Below are positions 54,797-62,959 of a stretch of DNA of 64,000 nt, piece by piece (the first letter of the stretch is position 1; the number at the start of each line of letters is the position of its first letter). Below the pieces are notes generated by a model. It had not been told where the DNA came from. It made no database searches and was given only the letters and a program-made list of their open reading frames with translations. This stretch comes from Chitinophagales bacterium (GTDB lineage Bacteria; Bacteroidota; Bacteroidia; Chitinophagales; CAIOSU01), in contig JBBDNB010000046.1 in assembly GCA_040877935.1 (NCBI GenBank), positions 1-64,000 of the forward strand, written 5' to 3'. Position numbers and translations under genes: made by a program.

Positions 54797-55876
54797 ATGA
54801 AAATTCTAGACAAACTCGAATCATTTGTTCACCGATATGAAGACCTGAGCAAAGAACTTTCCGACCCCGATTTGATTTCGGATATGAAGGCTTTTTCCAG
54901 AAAAAGCAAGGAATACAAAGACCTCGAAAAACTGGTTCATACCTACAAAGAATACAAAAATGTGCTGAGCAATATTGAAAACAACAAGCGCATTCTCAAT
55001 GAAGAAAAAGATGAAGCCTTCAGAGATCTTGCAAAGGAAGAACTGGAAATGCTTCAAAAGAAAAAAACTGACATGGAAGAGGGTATCCGCATTATGCTGA
55101 TTCCTAAAGACCCTAACGATGATAAAAATGTGATCATGGAGATCCGTGCAGGTACAGGGGGTGATGAGGCTTCAATATTTGCCGGTGATTTGTTCAGAAT
55201 GTATTCCAAATTTTGCGAAAATAAAGCCTGGAAATTAGACATTATGAACCTAAATGAAGGTTCATCTGGAGGATACAAAGAGATAGTAGCCTCTGTAAAC
55301 GGAGATGGAGTTTTTGGAATAATGAAATATGAGTCTGGTGTACATCGCGTGCAACGCGTTCCCGCTACTGAATCGCAGGGCCGGGTACATACTTCAGCTG
55401 CAAGTGTGGCGATATTGCCCGAAGCAGATGAAGTGGATATTGATCTCAATCCGGCAGACATCAAGGTAGATACTTACCGTGCCTCAGGCGCAGGCGGACA
55501 GCACGTAAACAAAACAGAATCAGCCGTGCGAATGACGCACCTACCAACTGGTATAGTAGTAGAGTGCCAGGAAGGGCGCTCTCAATTGAAAAACCGTGAA
55601 ATTGCTATGCGAGTGTTGCGCTCCAGAATTTTGGAAGTGGCACAAAAAGAGCACGATGATGCCATTGCCAGCGATAGAAAAAGCAAGGTTTCCACTGGTG
55701 ACCGCTCGGCAAAAATCAGAACATACAACTGGCCACAGGGCCGCGTGACCGATCACCGCATCAATCTCACACTCTACAATTTGCAAAATATTATTGCAGG
55801 TGAGCTGGATGAACTGCTCAATGCCCTGCAAATGGCAGACAATATGGAGAAGTTGAAGGAGAGCGGGTTGGATTAG
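54797..55876 (+). CDS. prfA: Peptide chain release factor 1
   Basis: A 359-residue RF1 that reads UAA and UAG. The stop-codon-reading PAT tripeptide is in [16 protein letters not shown] (PAT near 188-190), and the catalytic GGQ, in [16 protein letters not shown], near 234-236. N-terminal PCRF domain begins near residue 10 ([16 protein letters not shown]) and [18 protein letters not shown] near 117-134 is conserved. Length typical of RF1 (about 360), and the PAT motif excludes RF2 (SPF). Follows the hypothetical exported protein by 27 bp on the same strand; the methyltransferase PrmC is not adjacent. Confidence 0.95.
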   Translation: MKILDKLESFVHRYEDLSKELSDPDLISDMKAFSRKSKEYKDLEKLVHTYKEYKNVLSNIENNKRILNEEKDEAFRDLAKEELEMLQKKKTDMEEGIRIMLIPKDPNDDKNVIMEIRAGTGGDEASIFAGDLFRMYSKFCENKAWKLDIMNLNEGSSGGYKEIVASVNGDGVFGIMKYESGVHRVQRVPATESQGRVHTSAASVAILPEADEVDIDLNPADIKVDTYRASGAGGQHVNKTESAVRMTHLPTGIVVECQEGRSQLKNREIAMRVLRSRILEVAQKEHDDAIASDRKSKVSTGDRSAKIRTYNWPQGRVTDHRINLTLYNLQNIIAGELDELLNALQMADNMEKLKESGLD

Positions 55877-55941
55877 AAACTGTTATTTACAACAGGAACT
55901 TTCATTCTTGGATTTTTCTTATTTTAGAATAAACACAACAA

Positions 55942-56184
55942 ATGGCCATCACTAAATTTGAAACTACCCGAAAAGAATTAATTGATTGGATCAATGAGCT
56001 TAAAGATATTAAGTTATTGAGTCTTCTTAATACTATTCGTTTGTCTGGTTCTGATAAAAGTGAAGACTGGTGGGATTCACTTTCAGAAACTGAAAAAGAA
56101 AATATCGAATTGGGTTTGAAAGATATTAATAAAGGAGAAACTATAAATTCAAAAGATTTTTGGGCAAAATTGAAAAATGAGTAA
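55942..56184 (+). CDS. Small antitoxin-like protein
   Basis: An 80-residue, mostly helical acidic protein (KELIDWINELKDIKLLSLLNTIR, WWDSLSETEKENIELGLKDINKGE, DFWAKLKNE). The second half (from the SETEKENIELGLKDINKGETI segment) resembles the toxin-binding tail of addiction-module proteins that pair with RelE/ParE toxins. It overlaps the next toxin-like gene by 8 bp, the usual antitoxin-first layout. No DNA-binding domain was clearly identified, so its autoregulatory role is unknown. Confidence 0.7.
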   Translation: MAITKFETTRKELIDWINELKDIKLLSLLNTIRLSGSDKSEDWWDSLSETEKENIELGLKDINKGETINSKDFWAKLKNE

Positions 56185-56473
56185 AACGGTCAGGATTATA
56201 TGGTCTAAGCATTCATTGAAAAATGCTATAAGCATCAAACAATACCTCCTAAAACATTTCACAAACAGGGAAGTGGATAATTTTCAAAACCTACTTTCTG
56301 ACTTTGAAAAAACCATTTTGAATTTCCCGAATATTTATCCAAGAACAATTAAGAAATACAATTTAAGAAGAGCGGTACTCAGCCGTTTTTTGTCTGTTTA
56401 TTATCAATCAAAAAGGGATAGAATAATAGTAATTGCAATGTATGACAACAGGCAATTAAATCCCATTTCATAG
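56177..56473 (+). CDS. RelE/ParE-family toxin
   Basis: A 98-residue basic protein of the RelE/ParE fold. Typical features are VRIIWSKHSLKNAISIKQYLLKHF at the N-terminus (two helices), FPNIYPRTIKKYNLRRAVLSRFLSVYYQSKRDRIIVIAMYD-like strands in the C-terminal half (IYP..., R.A.L..F.S.YY), and a C-terminal N.Q...P. Such toxins act either as mRNA interferases or gyrase poisons; ParE-like ones lack catalytic residues of RelE, and the sequence here does not decide. It overlaps its antitoxin by 8 bp, as expected. Confidence 0.78.
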   Translation: MSKTVRIIWSKHSLKNAISIKQYLLKHFTNREVDNFQNLLSDFEKTILNFPNIYPRTIKKYNLRRAVLSRFLSVYYQSKRDRIIVIAMYDNRQLNPIS

Positions 56474-56482
56474 CTTTTCATT

Positions 56483-56986
56483 ATGCAACTTGAAATTAGA
56501 AAAGCCAACAAAAAGGATATAGTTTTAATTCGTAATATCCTAAACCACGAAATTGAAAACAGCACTGCTGTTTACGATAAAACACCAAAATCACTGCAAG
56601 AAATTACAGTCTGGTTGGAGCAAAAGCAAAAAACCGGTTTTCCCGTAATTGTTGCAGTAAGTGAAAACGAAATACTGGGCTATGGCAGCTATGGCAAATT
56701 CCGACCCTGGGAAGGTTTTCGCTATAGCGTAGAACATTCTATTTACGTTGCTTTTCAGCACAGGGGTAAAGGGATTGGAAAAAAACTTTTGCAGGAATTG
56801 ATCAAGCTGGCCAAGAATGAAAATTACCACAGTATGATTGCCGGGATTGATGCAGCTAATAATAAGAGCATCCATTTCCATGAACAATTCGGTTTTAAAA
56901 AGGTGGGACACATCCCGGAAGCAGGCTTTAAATTTGGCCGCTGGCTCGATTTGGTCTTTATGCAATTGATGCTGGAAGAAAAGTAA
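56483..56986 (+). CDS. GNAT N-acetyltransferase (phosphinothricin acetyltransferase-like)
   Basis: A 167-residue GNAT enzyme using acetyl-CoA. ILNHEIENSTAVYDKTPKSL near 18-37 is the start typical of the PAT/Bar or MnaT subgroup, the acetyl-CoA motif is HRGKGIGKKLLQELI near 93-107 (R/Q-x-x-G-x-G/A), and SIHFHEQFGFKKVGHIPEAGFKFGRWLDLVFMQ near 129-161 is the C-terminal part shared by phosphinothricin/methionine sulfone acetyltransferases. It may detoxify amino-acid analogs. It begins 9 bp after the toxin gene, so may share its transcript. Substrate inferred from family. Confidence 0.85.
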   Translation: MQLEIRKANKKDIVLIRNILNHEIENSTAVYDKTPKSLQEITVWLEQKQKTGFPVIVAVSENEILGYGSYGKFRPWEGFRYSVEHSIYVAFQHRGKGIGKKLLQELIKLAKNENYHSMIAGIDAANNKSIHFHEQFGFKKVGHIPEAGFKFGRWLDLVFMQLMLEEK

Positions 56987-57061
56987 TTTTCAGATTTCTC
57001 ATTTGATATTATAAACTATATGCAAAGAAGCATAAATTTAAGCTGCTAAAAGCAAAAATAA

Positions 57062-57157
57062 ATGGACGAAAAGTAGCTCGACATACAACAAACACAACTT
57101 GAAACTAATGCTGTCCTACAAATGCTGGGTGCTGTAGTGGGATTTAAAACGACATAA
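57062..57157 (+). pseudogene. Short frame with one in-frame stop, upstream of the GHKL ATPase gene
   Basis: A short frame begins ATG GAC GAA AAG, meets TAG, then runs on as LDIQQTQLETNAVLQMLG and AVVGFKTT to a TAA, 10 bp before the ATG of the GHKL gene. If the TAG were a CAG the frame would encode 31 residues. I cannot name a family. It may be the leftover of an upstream gene of the island, or chance. Confidence 0.25.
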
Positions 57158-57167
57158 TTTGAACTCT

Positions 57168-59087
57168 ATGGGTAAAGAATTAAAGCTAATTATACAACCA
57201 AAAGTTATTGATCATCTTGGAATAAAGATGTACCAAAAGGCTGTTGATGTTGTGTCAGAGTTTGTTGCTAATGCATGGGATGCAGATACGGAACTTGTTG
57301 AAATTCAAATTGGATCTAATTCGATTACCATTAAAGATTTTGGTAATGGAATGACTTATGAGCAATGCCAAAAATCCTTTTTGACTGTTGGAAGAGATCG
57401 GAGGAAAGACACAGGAAAAGAGACCTCAGATGAAAAAGACAGACCAGTTTTAGGCAGAAAAGGTATAGGCAAGTTTGCCGGTTTTGGAATAGCCTCAAAA
57501 GTCACGGTTCGTACAATTTCTAAATCTAATGGGGAACTTTCATCATTTGAAATGGACATTAATAGTATTCTTGAACATGATGCTTCTGAAAGTGCCGAAA
57601 AACCTATTAAAGTAGTAGAGTACAAAGAAGAAAGTGAATCTCGAAAAGCAGAACATGGCACTACCGTTATTTTAGATGAAGTAAACACTGATATAAATTT
57701 AGAAGAGTTTCGAGCTGACTTGGCTCGAAGGTTTTTACTTGCACAAGTCTATGACGATTTTGAAATCAAAGTAAATGATTCAGAGCTTCCAGAAAGTTTT
57801 TCTGATGAAATGGAATTCATTTTTCCGAGAGATTTTACGGATGAAGAAAAAAATAAAATTCCAACTCTTGAAGGTATCGAAAACGGCTGGGCAATTGAAA
57901 AGCTGGATGGTCATGAAGTTAGATGGAGAGTTGGTTTTTTTGAAGATACAATTCAAGTAGAAGAATTAAGAGGAATATCAATTTTTGCAAGAGGAAAATT
58001 AGCTCAAAAACCTTTTTTCTTTGAGCTTTCAGGAGGAATTTCCGGTCAACATGGGCTTGAATACATGACTGGTCAAATGCGGATGGATTTTATAGATGAT
58101 GCAGAACATGATCTAATTTCTACCGAAAGACAGAGAATAAACCTACAATCAGAACTTGGAAAACGAGTTAGGTCGTGGGGCATAGATAGAATTAAGTTAC
58201 TAAGCTCCTTTTGGAAAGCCCGAAGATCTAAGAAAAGACTTCAAGAATTGGAAGATAGGATTTCCGGATTTCGGGAACGATTAGAAGTATTACCTGCAAG
58301 TGAACGAAAGACGGTCAAAACAGTATTAAAGAAAATAGCTTCTTTTCCAAGGCTTGGTCAAGCGAGATATAAAGAATGGTGCAATGATGTTTTGACTTCA
58401 TGGGAAAAAGGAAGATTAAAAAACCTAATAACGGAAATCTCAGAAACAGAAGAGCTTGACGAACAAAAATTACTTGATGTTCTATCCGAATCTGGAGTAC
58501 TTACGGCCTTAAATATTGCAGAATCGATAAAAACAAAGATTGTCACCGTAGGAGAATTAAATCAAAGAGTAAAATCAGGTCAATTGGAGAATGCCGTAAG
58601 AGACTTTATTTATGATAACCCGTGGTTAATTCAACCTAAGTGGGAGACATTTAGAAAGGAACGTAGTGTAATAAATCTAATTCACGATGCTGGCACAAAA
58701 AATTTAGATCAAGAAGAAGCTTTTAGTGGACGTGTTGATCTCGCTTTGTCTTCTGGCTCAAATCTTTTACTTGTTGAATTTATGAGACCAGGATTAGAGT
58801 TGGATAGATCCCATTTAGATAGAATTAATTGGTATGTTGGCGACATCAGAAATTCTTTAGAAAGGGAGACAGGAAACCCCATTAATACTTTGGAAACAGC
58901 TTATGTAATTGCTGATAATAAGAAAGATACTGAATCAATATCTCGTAGAGTTACTCAACTCAAGGAAGATGGAATATTCGTAATGACATGGAGGACATTA
59001 ATTGAACAAGCAATAAAGCAATGGGAAGATCATCTTGAACTCTTAAAAGATAGATTTCCTGATGACAAAAGAATACAAGAGTTATAA
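57168..59087 (+). CDS. GHKL (MORC/Hsp90-like) ATPase fused to a C-terminal PD-(D/E)xK-like nuclease domain
   Basis: A 639-residue protein; the ATG at 57168 was taken over a TTG 9 bp upstream. The N-terminal ~200 residues are a GHKL ATPase: SEFVANAWDAD near 30-40 (N box), IKDFGNGM near 54-61 (DxGxG) and GRKGIGKFAGFGIA near 95-108 (glycine-rich lid). A coiled-coil, Lys/Arg-rich region lies around 350-430. The last ~170 residues begin ENAVRDFIYDNPWLIQPKW, in the manner of Shedu/DUF4263 nuclease-like domains, and carry GRVDLALSSGSNLLLVEFMRPG, where D...(E)xK of a PD-(D/E)xK fold is expected but reads E-F-M. It lies 4 bp before a cytosine methyltransferase gene, so a restriction or other defence role is likely. 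Confidence 0.78.
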   Translation: MGKELKLIIQPKVIDHLGIKMYQKAVDVVSEFVANAWDADTELVEIQIGSNSITIKDFGNGMTYEQCQKSFLTVGRDRRKDTGKETSDEKDRPVLGRKGIGKFAGFGIASKVTVRTISKSNGELSSFEMDINSILEHDASESAEKPIKVVEYKEESESRKAEHGTTVILDEVNTDINLEEFRADLARRFLLAQVYDDFEIKVNDSELPESFSDEMEFIFPRDFTDEEKNKIPTLEGIENGWAIEKLDGHEVRWRVGFFEDTIQVEELRGISIFARGKLAQKPFFFELSGGISGQHGLEYMTGQMRMDFIDDAEHDLISTERQRINLQSELGKRVRSWGIDRIKLLSSFWKARRSKKRLQELEDRISGFRERLEVLPASERKTVKTVLKKIASFPRLGQARYKEWCNDVLTSWEKGRLKNLITEISETEELDEQKLLDVLSESGVLTALNIAESIKTKIVTVGELNQRVKSGQLENAVRDFIYDNPWLIQPKWETFRKERSVINLIHDAGTKNLDQEEAFSGRVDLALSSGSNLLLVEFMRPGLELDRSHLDRINWYVGDIRNSLERETGNPINTLETAYVIADNKKDTESISRRVTQLKEDGIFVMTWRTLIEQAIKQWEDHLELLKDRFPDDKRIQEL

Positions 59088-59091
59088 GTTT

Positions 59092-60114
59092 ATGAAATTA
59101 TTATCAATAGACTTGTTTAGCGGTGTTGGCGGCCTGACCTCTGGCATGCACAGAGCCGGATTCAAAACCGAAATGGCTTTTGAGTTAGATGAGCTTGCTT
59201 CAAAAGCCTATAACCTCAATCATAAAAAGACCAAGGTAGTTACCAAAGATATTCGCAAGGTTGATATTGAGGAAGTAAAACAGCAACTCAACGGACAAAC
59301 CATTCACTTGCTGGCCGGCTGTCCGCCCTGTCAGGGTTTTAGTTCCATCAGGAGGTTAAACAAATCAAAACCGGTTAAGGACGATAGAAACGGGCTTATC
59401 AATGAGTATGTACGTTTCATTAAAGAATTGATGCCCTACACTTTTATGATGGAGAATGTACCGGGTTTGGCATTGGACAATTCATTCCACAAGGCAAGAA
59501 AAGTCCTGGAAAAGTTGGGCTATTATGTGGATCATCAGGTTGTCAATGTTAAAAATTACGGTGTGCCGCAAAGCAGAAAACGTCTGGTAATGGTTGGTTC
59601 TCGACTTGGGCCGTTGAAAGTTGCGGAACCTATTAATATAAAGATTACCGTAAGAAAAACTATCGGTGCTCTGCCTTTACCTGAAGAATCAGATGATCTA
59701 TTGCACAAAATTTTCCCTACACACACTCCAAAAGTTCAAGAACGTATTAAACTCACCCCTAAGAATGGTGGTAGTTGGAAAGATCTTCCAGAAAAATATA
59801 TTCTTAAATGTCATAAGGGTGAGAATGTAGGGTTTAATGATGTTTATGGAAGATTAAGATGGGATGATTATTCAACAACAATTACTGGTGGTTGCCTTAA
59901 TCCTTCTAAAGGCAGGTTTCTTCATCCTGAAGAGGATAGATGTATTTCAGCAAGGGAAGCCGCGCTATTGCAATCATTTCCTAAAAAATATAAATTTCCG
60001 ATTGATGCGCCCAGATCGAGCATTGCTTTAATGATTGGCAATGCTTTACCTCCTCGATTCAGTTATTATCAATCCAAGAATATAAAACAACATCTACTCG
60101 AGTATCTTGGGTAA
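59092..60114 (+). CDS. DNA (cytosine-5)-methyltransferase
   Basis: A 340-residue C5 methyltransferase; the ATG at 59092 (MKLLSIDLF) is preferred over an in-frame ATG 30 bp upstream lying within the preceding gene. All main motifs are present: I, DLFSGVGGL (7-15); IV, GCPPCQGFSSI (near 76-86) with catalytic Cys; VI, MENVPGL (near 121-127); VIII, PQSRKRLVMVG (near 160-170); X, GNALPP (near 316-321). The target recognition domain lies roughly at 180-280. It methylates a specific but unknown sequence. It forms a two-gene unit with the GHKL-nuclease protein; the M.-type partner would protect host DNA. No separate classical restriction enzyme is adjacent. Confidence 0.93.
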   Translation: MKLLSIDLFSGVGGLTSGMHRAGFKTEMAFELDELASKAYNLNHKKTKVVTKDIRKVDIEEVKQQLNGQTIHLLAGCPPCQGFSSIRRLNKSKPVKDDRNGLINEYVRFIKELMPYTFMMENVPGLALDNSFHKARKVLEKLGYYVDHQVVNVKNYGVPQSRKRLVMVGSRLGPLKVAEPINIKITVRKTIGALPLPEESDDLLHKIFPTHTPKVQERIKLTPKNGGSWKDLPEKYILKCHKGENVGFNDVYGRLRWDDYSTTITGGCLNPSKGRFLHPEEDRCISAREAALLQSFPKKYKFPIDAPRSSIALMIGNALPPRFSYYQSKNIKQHLLEYLG

Positions 60115-60219
60115 TCCCTTGTTTATCAAAAACAGCCCATGTTTTTACTAAAAATTGAGGCTATAGTAGTGAAAGTGGTAGCACATGAATATGAAATACT
60201 TTATTCGCCAACCTCACAT

Positions 60220-60227
60220 TAAATTTG
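60220..60227 (+). promoter_or_regulatory. -7 box upstream of the TetR gene
   Basis: TAAATTTG matches TAnnTTTG and lies 8 bp before the palindromic operator and 26 bp before the ATG. No -33 TTTG was found at the proper spacing. Confidence 0.45.
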
Positions 60228-60235
60228 TATCTTAG

Positions 60236-60249
60236 CTAACGAACGTTAG
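60236..60249. promoter_or_regulatory. Palindromic operator of the TetR regulator
   Basis: CTAACG-AA-CGTTAG is a perfect 6+6 inverted repeat with a 2-bp spacer, placed between the -7 box and the ATG of the TetR gene. A bound repressor would block transcription start, so autorepression, extending to paaABCD if cotranscribed, is likely. Inferred from position and shape. Confidence 0.65.
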
Positions 60250-60253
60250 GGAC

Positions 60254-60838
60254 ATGACCAGCAGCACTTTAACCCGCAAACAGCAAATTCTAATTATCGC
60301 CACGCGCCTTTTTGAAAAGAGGGGTTACAATGCCACATCTATGCGCGATCTGGCCAAAGAAGTAGGCATAGAACCGGCAAGTTTATACAGTCATTTCCGA
60401 TCTAAAGAAGAGATTTTAAAAACCGTTTGCAATCGCATTGCCGATGAATTTTTTGAGGAACAGGAAAAAGTACTTAAAAATGAAAATAACCCGGTAGAAA
60501 AATTGCGGGGAGCCATTGTAGCACATATATCGGTCATTGCCAACAATATGGGTTCGGCCAGTGTTTTTTTCAAGGAATGGAAATATTTTACCGAAGTCAA
60601 TTACACCGCTTTCATGGCCAAAAGAAGCAGCTATGAAAGCATTTTTAGAAACATTATCCACCAGGGTATAGAGCAGGATTATTTTGAAGCAGTTGATGTG
60701 AATTTTATCATCAAGCTTTTGTTTTCCATGATGAACGACCTGTCAGATTGGTACAATAAAGAAGGCGAATTAAGCCCAATTGCAGTAGCTGAAAATATCC
60801 ATCTACTGATTTACAATGGTATAAAAAAGAAAAACTAG
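60254..60838 (+). CDS. TetR/AcrR-family regulator of the paa operon
   Basis: A 194-residue repressor. The HTH spans about residues 9-56: [43 protein letters not shown], a standard TetR N domain. The C-terminal helices, with [23 protein letters not shown] and [17 protein letters not shown], form a ligand pocket; by context the ligand would be phenylacetyl-CoA, as for PaaR-type TetR regulators. It ends 5 bp before paaA, so the regulator is the first gene of the operon, controlled by the operator at 60236-60249. Confidence 0.88.
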   Translation: MTSSTLTRKQQILIIATRLFEKRGYNATSMRDLAKEVGIEPASLYSHFRSKEEILKTVCNRIADEFFEEQEKVLKNENNPVEKLRGAIVAHISVIANNMGSASVFFKEWKYFTEVNYTAFMAKRSSYESIFRNIIHQGIEQDYFEAVDVNFIIKLLFSMMNDLSDWYNKEGELSPIAVAENIHLLIYNGIKKKN

Positions 60839-60843
60839 AAATT

Positions 60844-61830
60844 ATGTACGGAGGAGGAGCAATTTTTAACGACAAAGATTTAGAAAAAGCGGGAAAGGAA
60901 GAAGATCCAAAGTTATTGGAAGCTTTTCAGGCAAGGATAGATAGAGGCGAAAAAATTGAACCGCATGACTGGATGCCCGCCCAATACAGAAAACAACTGA
61001 TAAGGATGATTGAGCAACACGCTCATTCAGAAATCATAGGAGCCTTGCCCGAGGGCACTTGGATAACAAGAGCCCCGGGATTTAAAAGGAAAATGGCACT
61101 GATTGCCAAAGTTCAGGACGAAGTGGGACATGCCCACCTACTCTATTCTGCTGCAGAAACATTAGGAAAGCCCAGGGAACAAATGATCAACGACTTGCTT
61201 TCGGGAAAGTCAAAGTATTCCAATGTATTCAATTATCCTGCCGAAACATGGGCGGATGTTGCTGTTATTGGATTTTTAATTGATGCAGCAGCAATTGTCA
61301 ATCAATTGGCCAATTCCAAAGGTTCCTATGGTCCTTACAGTCGCGCCCTGCACAGAATTTGTGCAGAGGAAGCTTTTCACCTTAAGCAGGGACACGACAA
61401 TTTTGTGTACCTCGCTACAGGAACTGAAACCCAAAGAAACATGCTACAAGAAGCCATTAAAAGATGGTACAAACCAATCATTCACTTTTTTGGACCGCCC
61501 GATCCGGAATCAAAACACTCCGATCAATTGATGCGCTGGAAAGTGAAAATGGCATCGAATGACGATATGCGCAATCAATTTTTGAGTACTTATGTGCCAA
61601 AAGTAAGAGAACTTGGATTGGATTTCCCCGATCCAAATTTGAAGAAAAATACGGATGGCACCTGGACTTTTTCAGACCCAGATTGGGATGAATTCTGGAG
61701 AGTGATCAAAGGCGATGGCCCCTGCAACAAAGAACGAATTGGAGTAAGAGCCTGGGCAGAAGAACACGGCAGATGGGTAAGGGAAGCATTGCTTACACCT
61801 GCCAATAAACACACTGTACCGGCAGCATAA
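60844..61830 (+). CDS. paaA: 1,2-phenylacetyl-CoA epoxidase, catalytic subunit PaaA
   Basis: A 328-residue di-iron monooxygenase subunit. The iron ligands lie in four-helix-bundle motifs: [15 protein letters not shown] near 59-73, [17 protein letters not shown] near 88-104 (E-x-x-H) and [17 protein letters not shown] near 172-188 (E-x-x-H). It opens the aromatic ring of phenylacetyl-CoA to the 1,2-epoxide with O2 and electrons from PaaE. Length matches the family (about 310-330). It forms a complex with PaaB, PaaC and, for maturation, PaaD. Confidence 0.94.
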   Translation: MYGGGAIFNDKDLEKAGKEEDPKLLEAFQARIDRGEKIEPHDWMPAQYRKQLIRMIEQHAHSEIIGALPEGTWITRAPGFKRKMALIAKVQDEVGHAHLLYSAAETLGKPREQMINDLLSGKSKYSNVFNYPAETWADVAVIGFLIDAAAIVNQLANSKGSYGPYSRALHRICAEEAFHLKQGHDNFVYLATGTETQRNMLQEAIKRWYKPIIHFFGPPDPESKHSDQLMRWKVKMASNDDMRNQFLSTYVPKVRELGLDFPDPNLKKNTDGTWTFSDPDWDEFWRVIKGDGPCNKERIGVRAWAEEHGRWVREALLTPANKHTVPAA

Positions 61831-61838
61831 TCAGAACT

Positions 61839-62204
61839 ATGAAATCACTTGACCCGAGAATTAACCGACTTGAATTGCCTCACGAGGCCAATGTCGGAGA
61901 GAATGAATATTGGTGCACCTTTGAAGTTTTTAAACAAAGCAAAAGAGGCAAACACCACGAACATGTGGGCTCTGTACATGCCCCGGATCCGGAAATGGCA
62001 CTGGTTTTTGCCAAAGAGCAATTTGGACGCAGAATTGCCTGTGTAAATATGTGGGTTGTAAAATCCTCAGAGGTTTTTGCTTTTAGAACTGAAGATGAAG
62101 ATATGTTCGAAAATATACCAGACAAGCAGCATCGCGAGGCAGGTATTTACAAAGTAAGGGATCGAATTCAAGCATTTAAAACTGCATCTGCAAAAGAGAA
62201 ATAA
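61839..62204 (+). CDS. paaB: Phenylacetyl-CoA epoxidase subunit PaaB
   Basis: A 121-residue subunit without catalytic residues, needed for complex structure. The family pattern is visible in WCTFEVFKQSKRGKHHEHVGSVHAPDPEMALVFAKEQFGRR (near 26-66) and CVNMWVVKSSEVFA (near 69-82). It lies 8 bp after paaA and 8 bp before paaC. Length is a little more than the E. coli subunit (95), with a basic C-terminal extension (QHREAGIYKVRDRIQAFK), usual outside proteobacteria. Confidence 0.93.
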   Translation: MKSLDPRINRLELPHEANVGENEYWCTFEVFKQSKRGKHHEHVGSVHAPDPEMALVFAKEQFGRRIACVNMWVVKSSEVFAFRTEDEDMFENIPDKQHREAGIYKVRDRIQAFKTASAKEK

Positions 62205-62212
62205 ACAAGCCT

Positions 62213-62959
62213 ATGAATCCAACGATAGACCTATTGTACCGAATGGCAGATGATGTTTTGATCCTGGGGCACAGAAATTCCGAATGGACGGGCCTCGGCC
62301 CGGTGCTGGAAGAAGACATTGCCTTTTCTTCCATGGCGCAGGATAAAATCGGACATGCCTATGCTTTGTACAAAATATTGCACGAGAAATTCGGGGAAGC
62401 AGAACCCGACCATCTGGCATTCAATCGCGAGGAAAAATTGTTCAAATGCTGCCACTTGGTACAATTGCCCAACCGGGAATATGATCTCAGCTTGATGCGA
62501 CATTTCCTTTTTGACCATGCAGAATATCTCAGGTATTTGAATCTGAAAGAATCGAGTTTTTCTCCTTTGGCAAAATTGGCCGTAAAAATTAAGGGCGAAC
62601 TGAAATACCATGTGCTGCACGGAGATACCTGGGTAAAGAAACTGGGTAAGGCCAATGAATCAAGTAATGCGCGCATGCAAAATGCTTTAAATGAGCTGTT
62701 TCCCTATGCACTGGGAATTTTCGAACCCGGTATAGATGAACAAACTTTAATCAATGATCAAGTGTTTGTGGGAGAAGAAGCATTAAAGGCGCAGTGGCTG
62801 GAAAAAATTGAAGCTGTTTTGAATGCAGCCGATTTAAATTTGCCCGAAACAACAGAAGCCCAATATGGGGGAAGAAAAGGGAAACACACAGAGCACCTGG
62901 CGCCCATGCTTGAAGAAATGACAGAAGTCTTTCGAATTGATCCTTCAGCAGAATGGTAA
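62213..62959 (+). CDS. paaC: Phenylacetyl-CoA epoxidase structural subunit PaaC
   Basis: A 248-residue ferritin-like protein, paralogous to PaaA but with degraded iron site, partnering PaaA in the epoxidase core. Motifs: LLYRMADDVLILGHRNSEWTGLGPVLEEDIAFSSMAQDKIGHAYALYKILHE-like start (near 4-55) and LKYHVLHGDTWVKKLG near 130-145. Length typical of PaaC (about 248). It overlaps paaD by 7 bp, indicating translational coupling. Confidence 0.93.
   Translation: MNPTIDLLYRMADDVLILGHRNSEWTGLGPVLEEDIAFSSMAQDKIGHAYALYKILHEKFGEAEPDHLAFNREEKLFKCCHLVQLPNREYDLSLMRHFLFDHAEYLRYLNLKESSFSPLAKLAVKIKGELKYHVLHGDTWVKKLGKANESSNARMQNALNELFPYALGIFEPGIDEQTLINDQVFVGEEALKAQWLEKIEAVLNAADLNLPETTEAQYGGRKGKHTEHLAPMLEEMTEVFRIDPSAEW

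Larger units (their letters stand above)
60115..60253. other. Intergenic region between the methyltransferase and the paa regulator
   Basis: A 139-bp spacer holding the promoter and operator of the paa regulator (60220-60249) and no recognisable gene. Confidence 0.4.

Noticed and set aside
57168-59087. Calling the GHKL protein a histidine kinase, MutL or Hsp90
   Set aside because: No H box, receiver or DHp domain, no MutL C-terminal dimer domain and no Hsp90 middle domain; the C-terminal nuclease-like domain fits the MORC-like group better.
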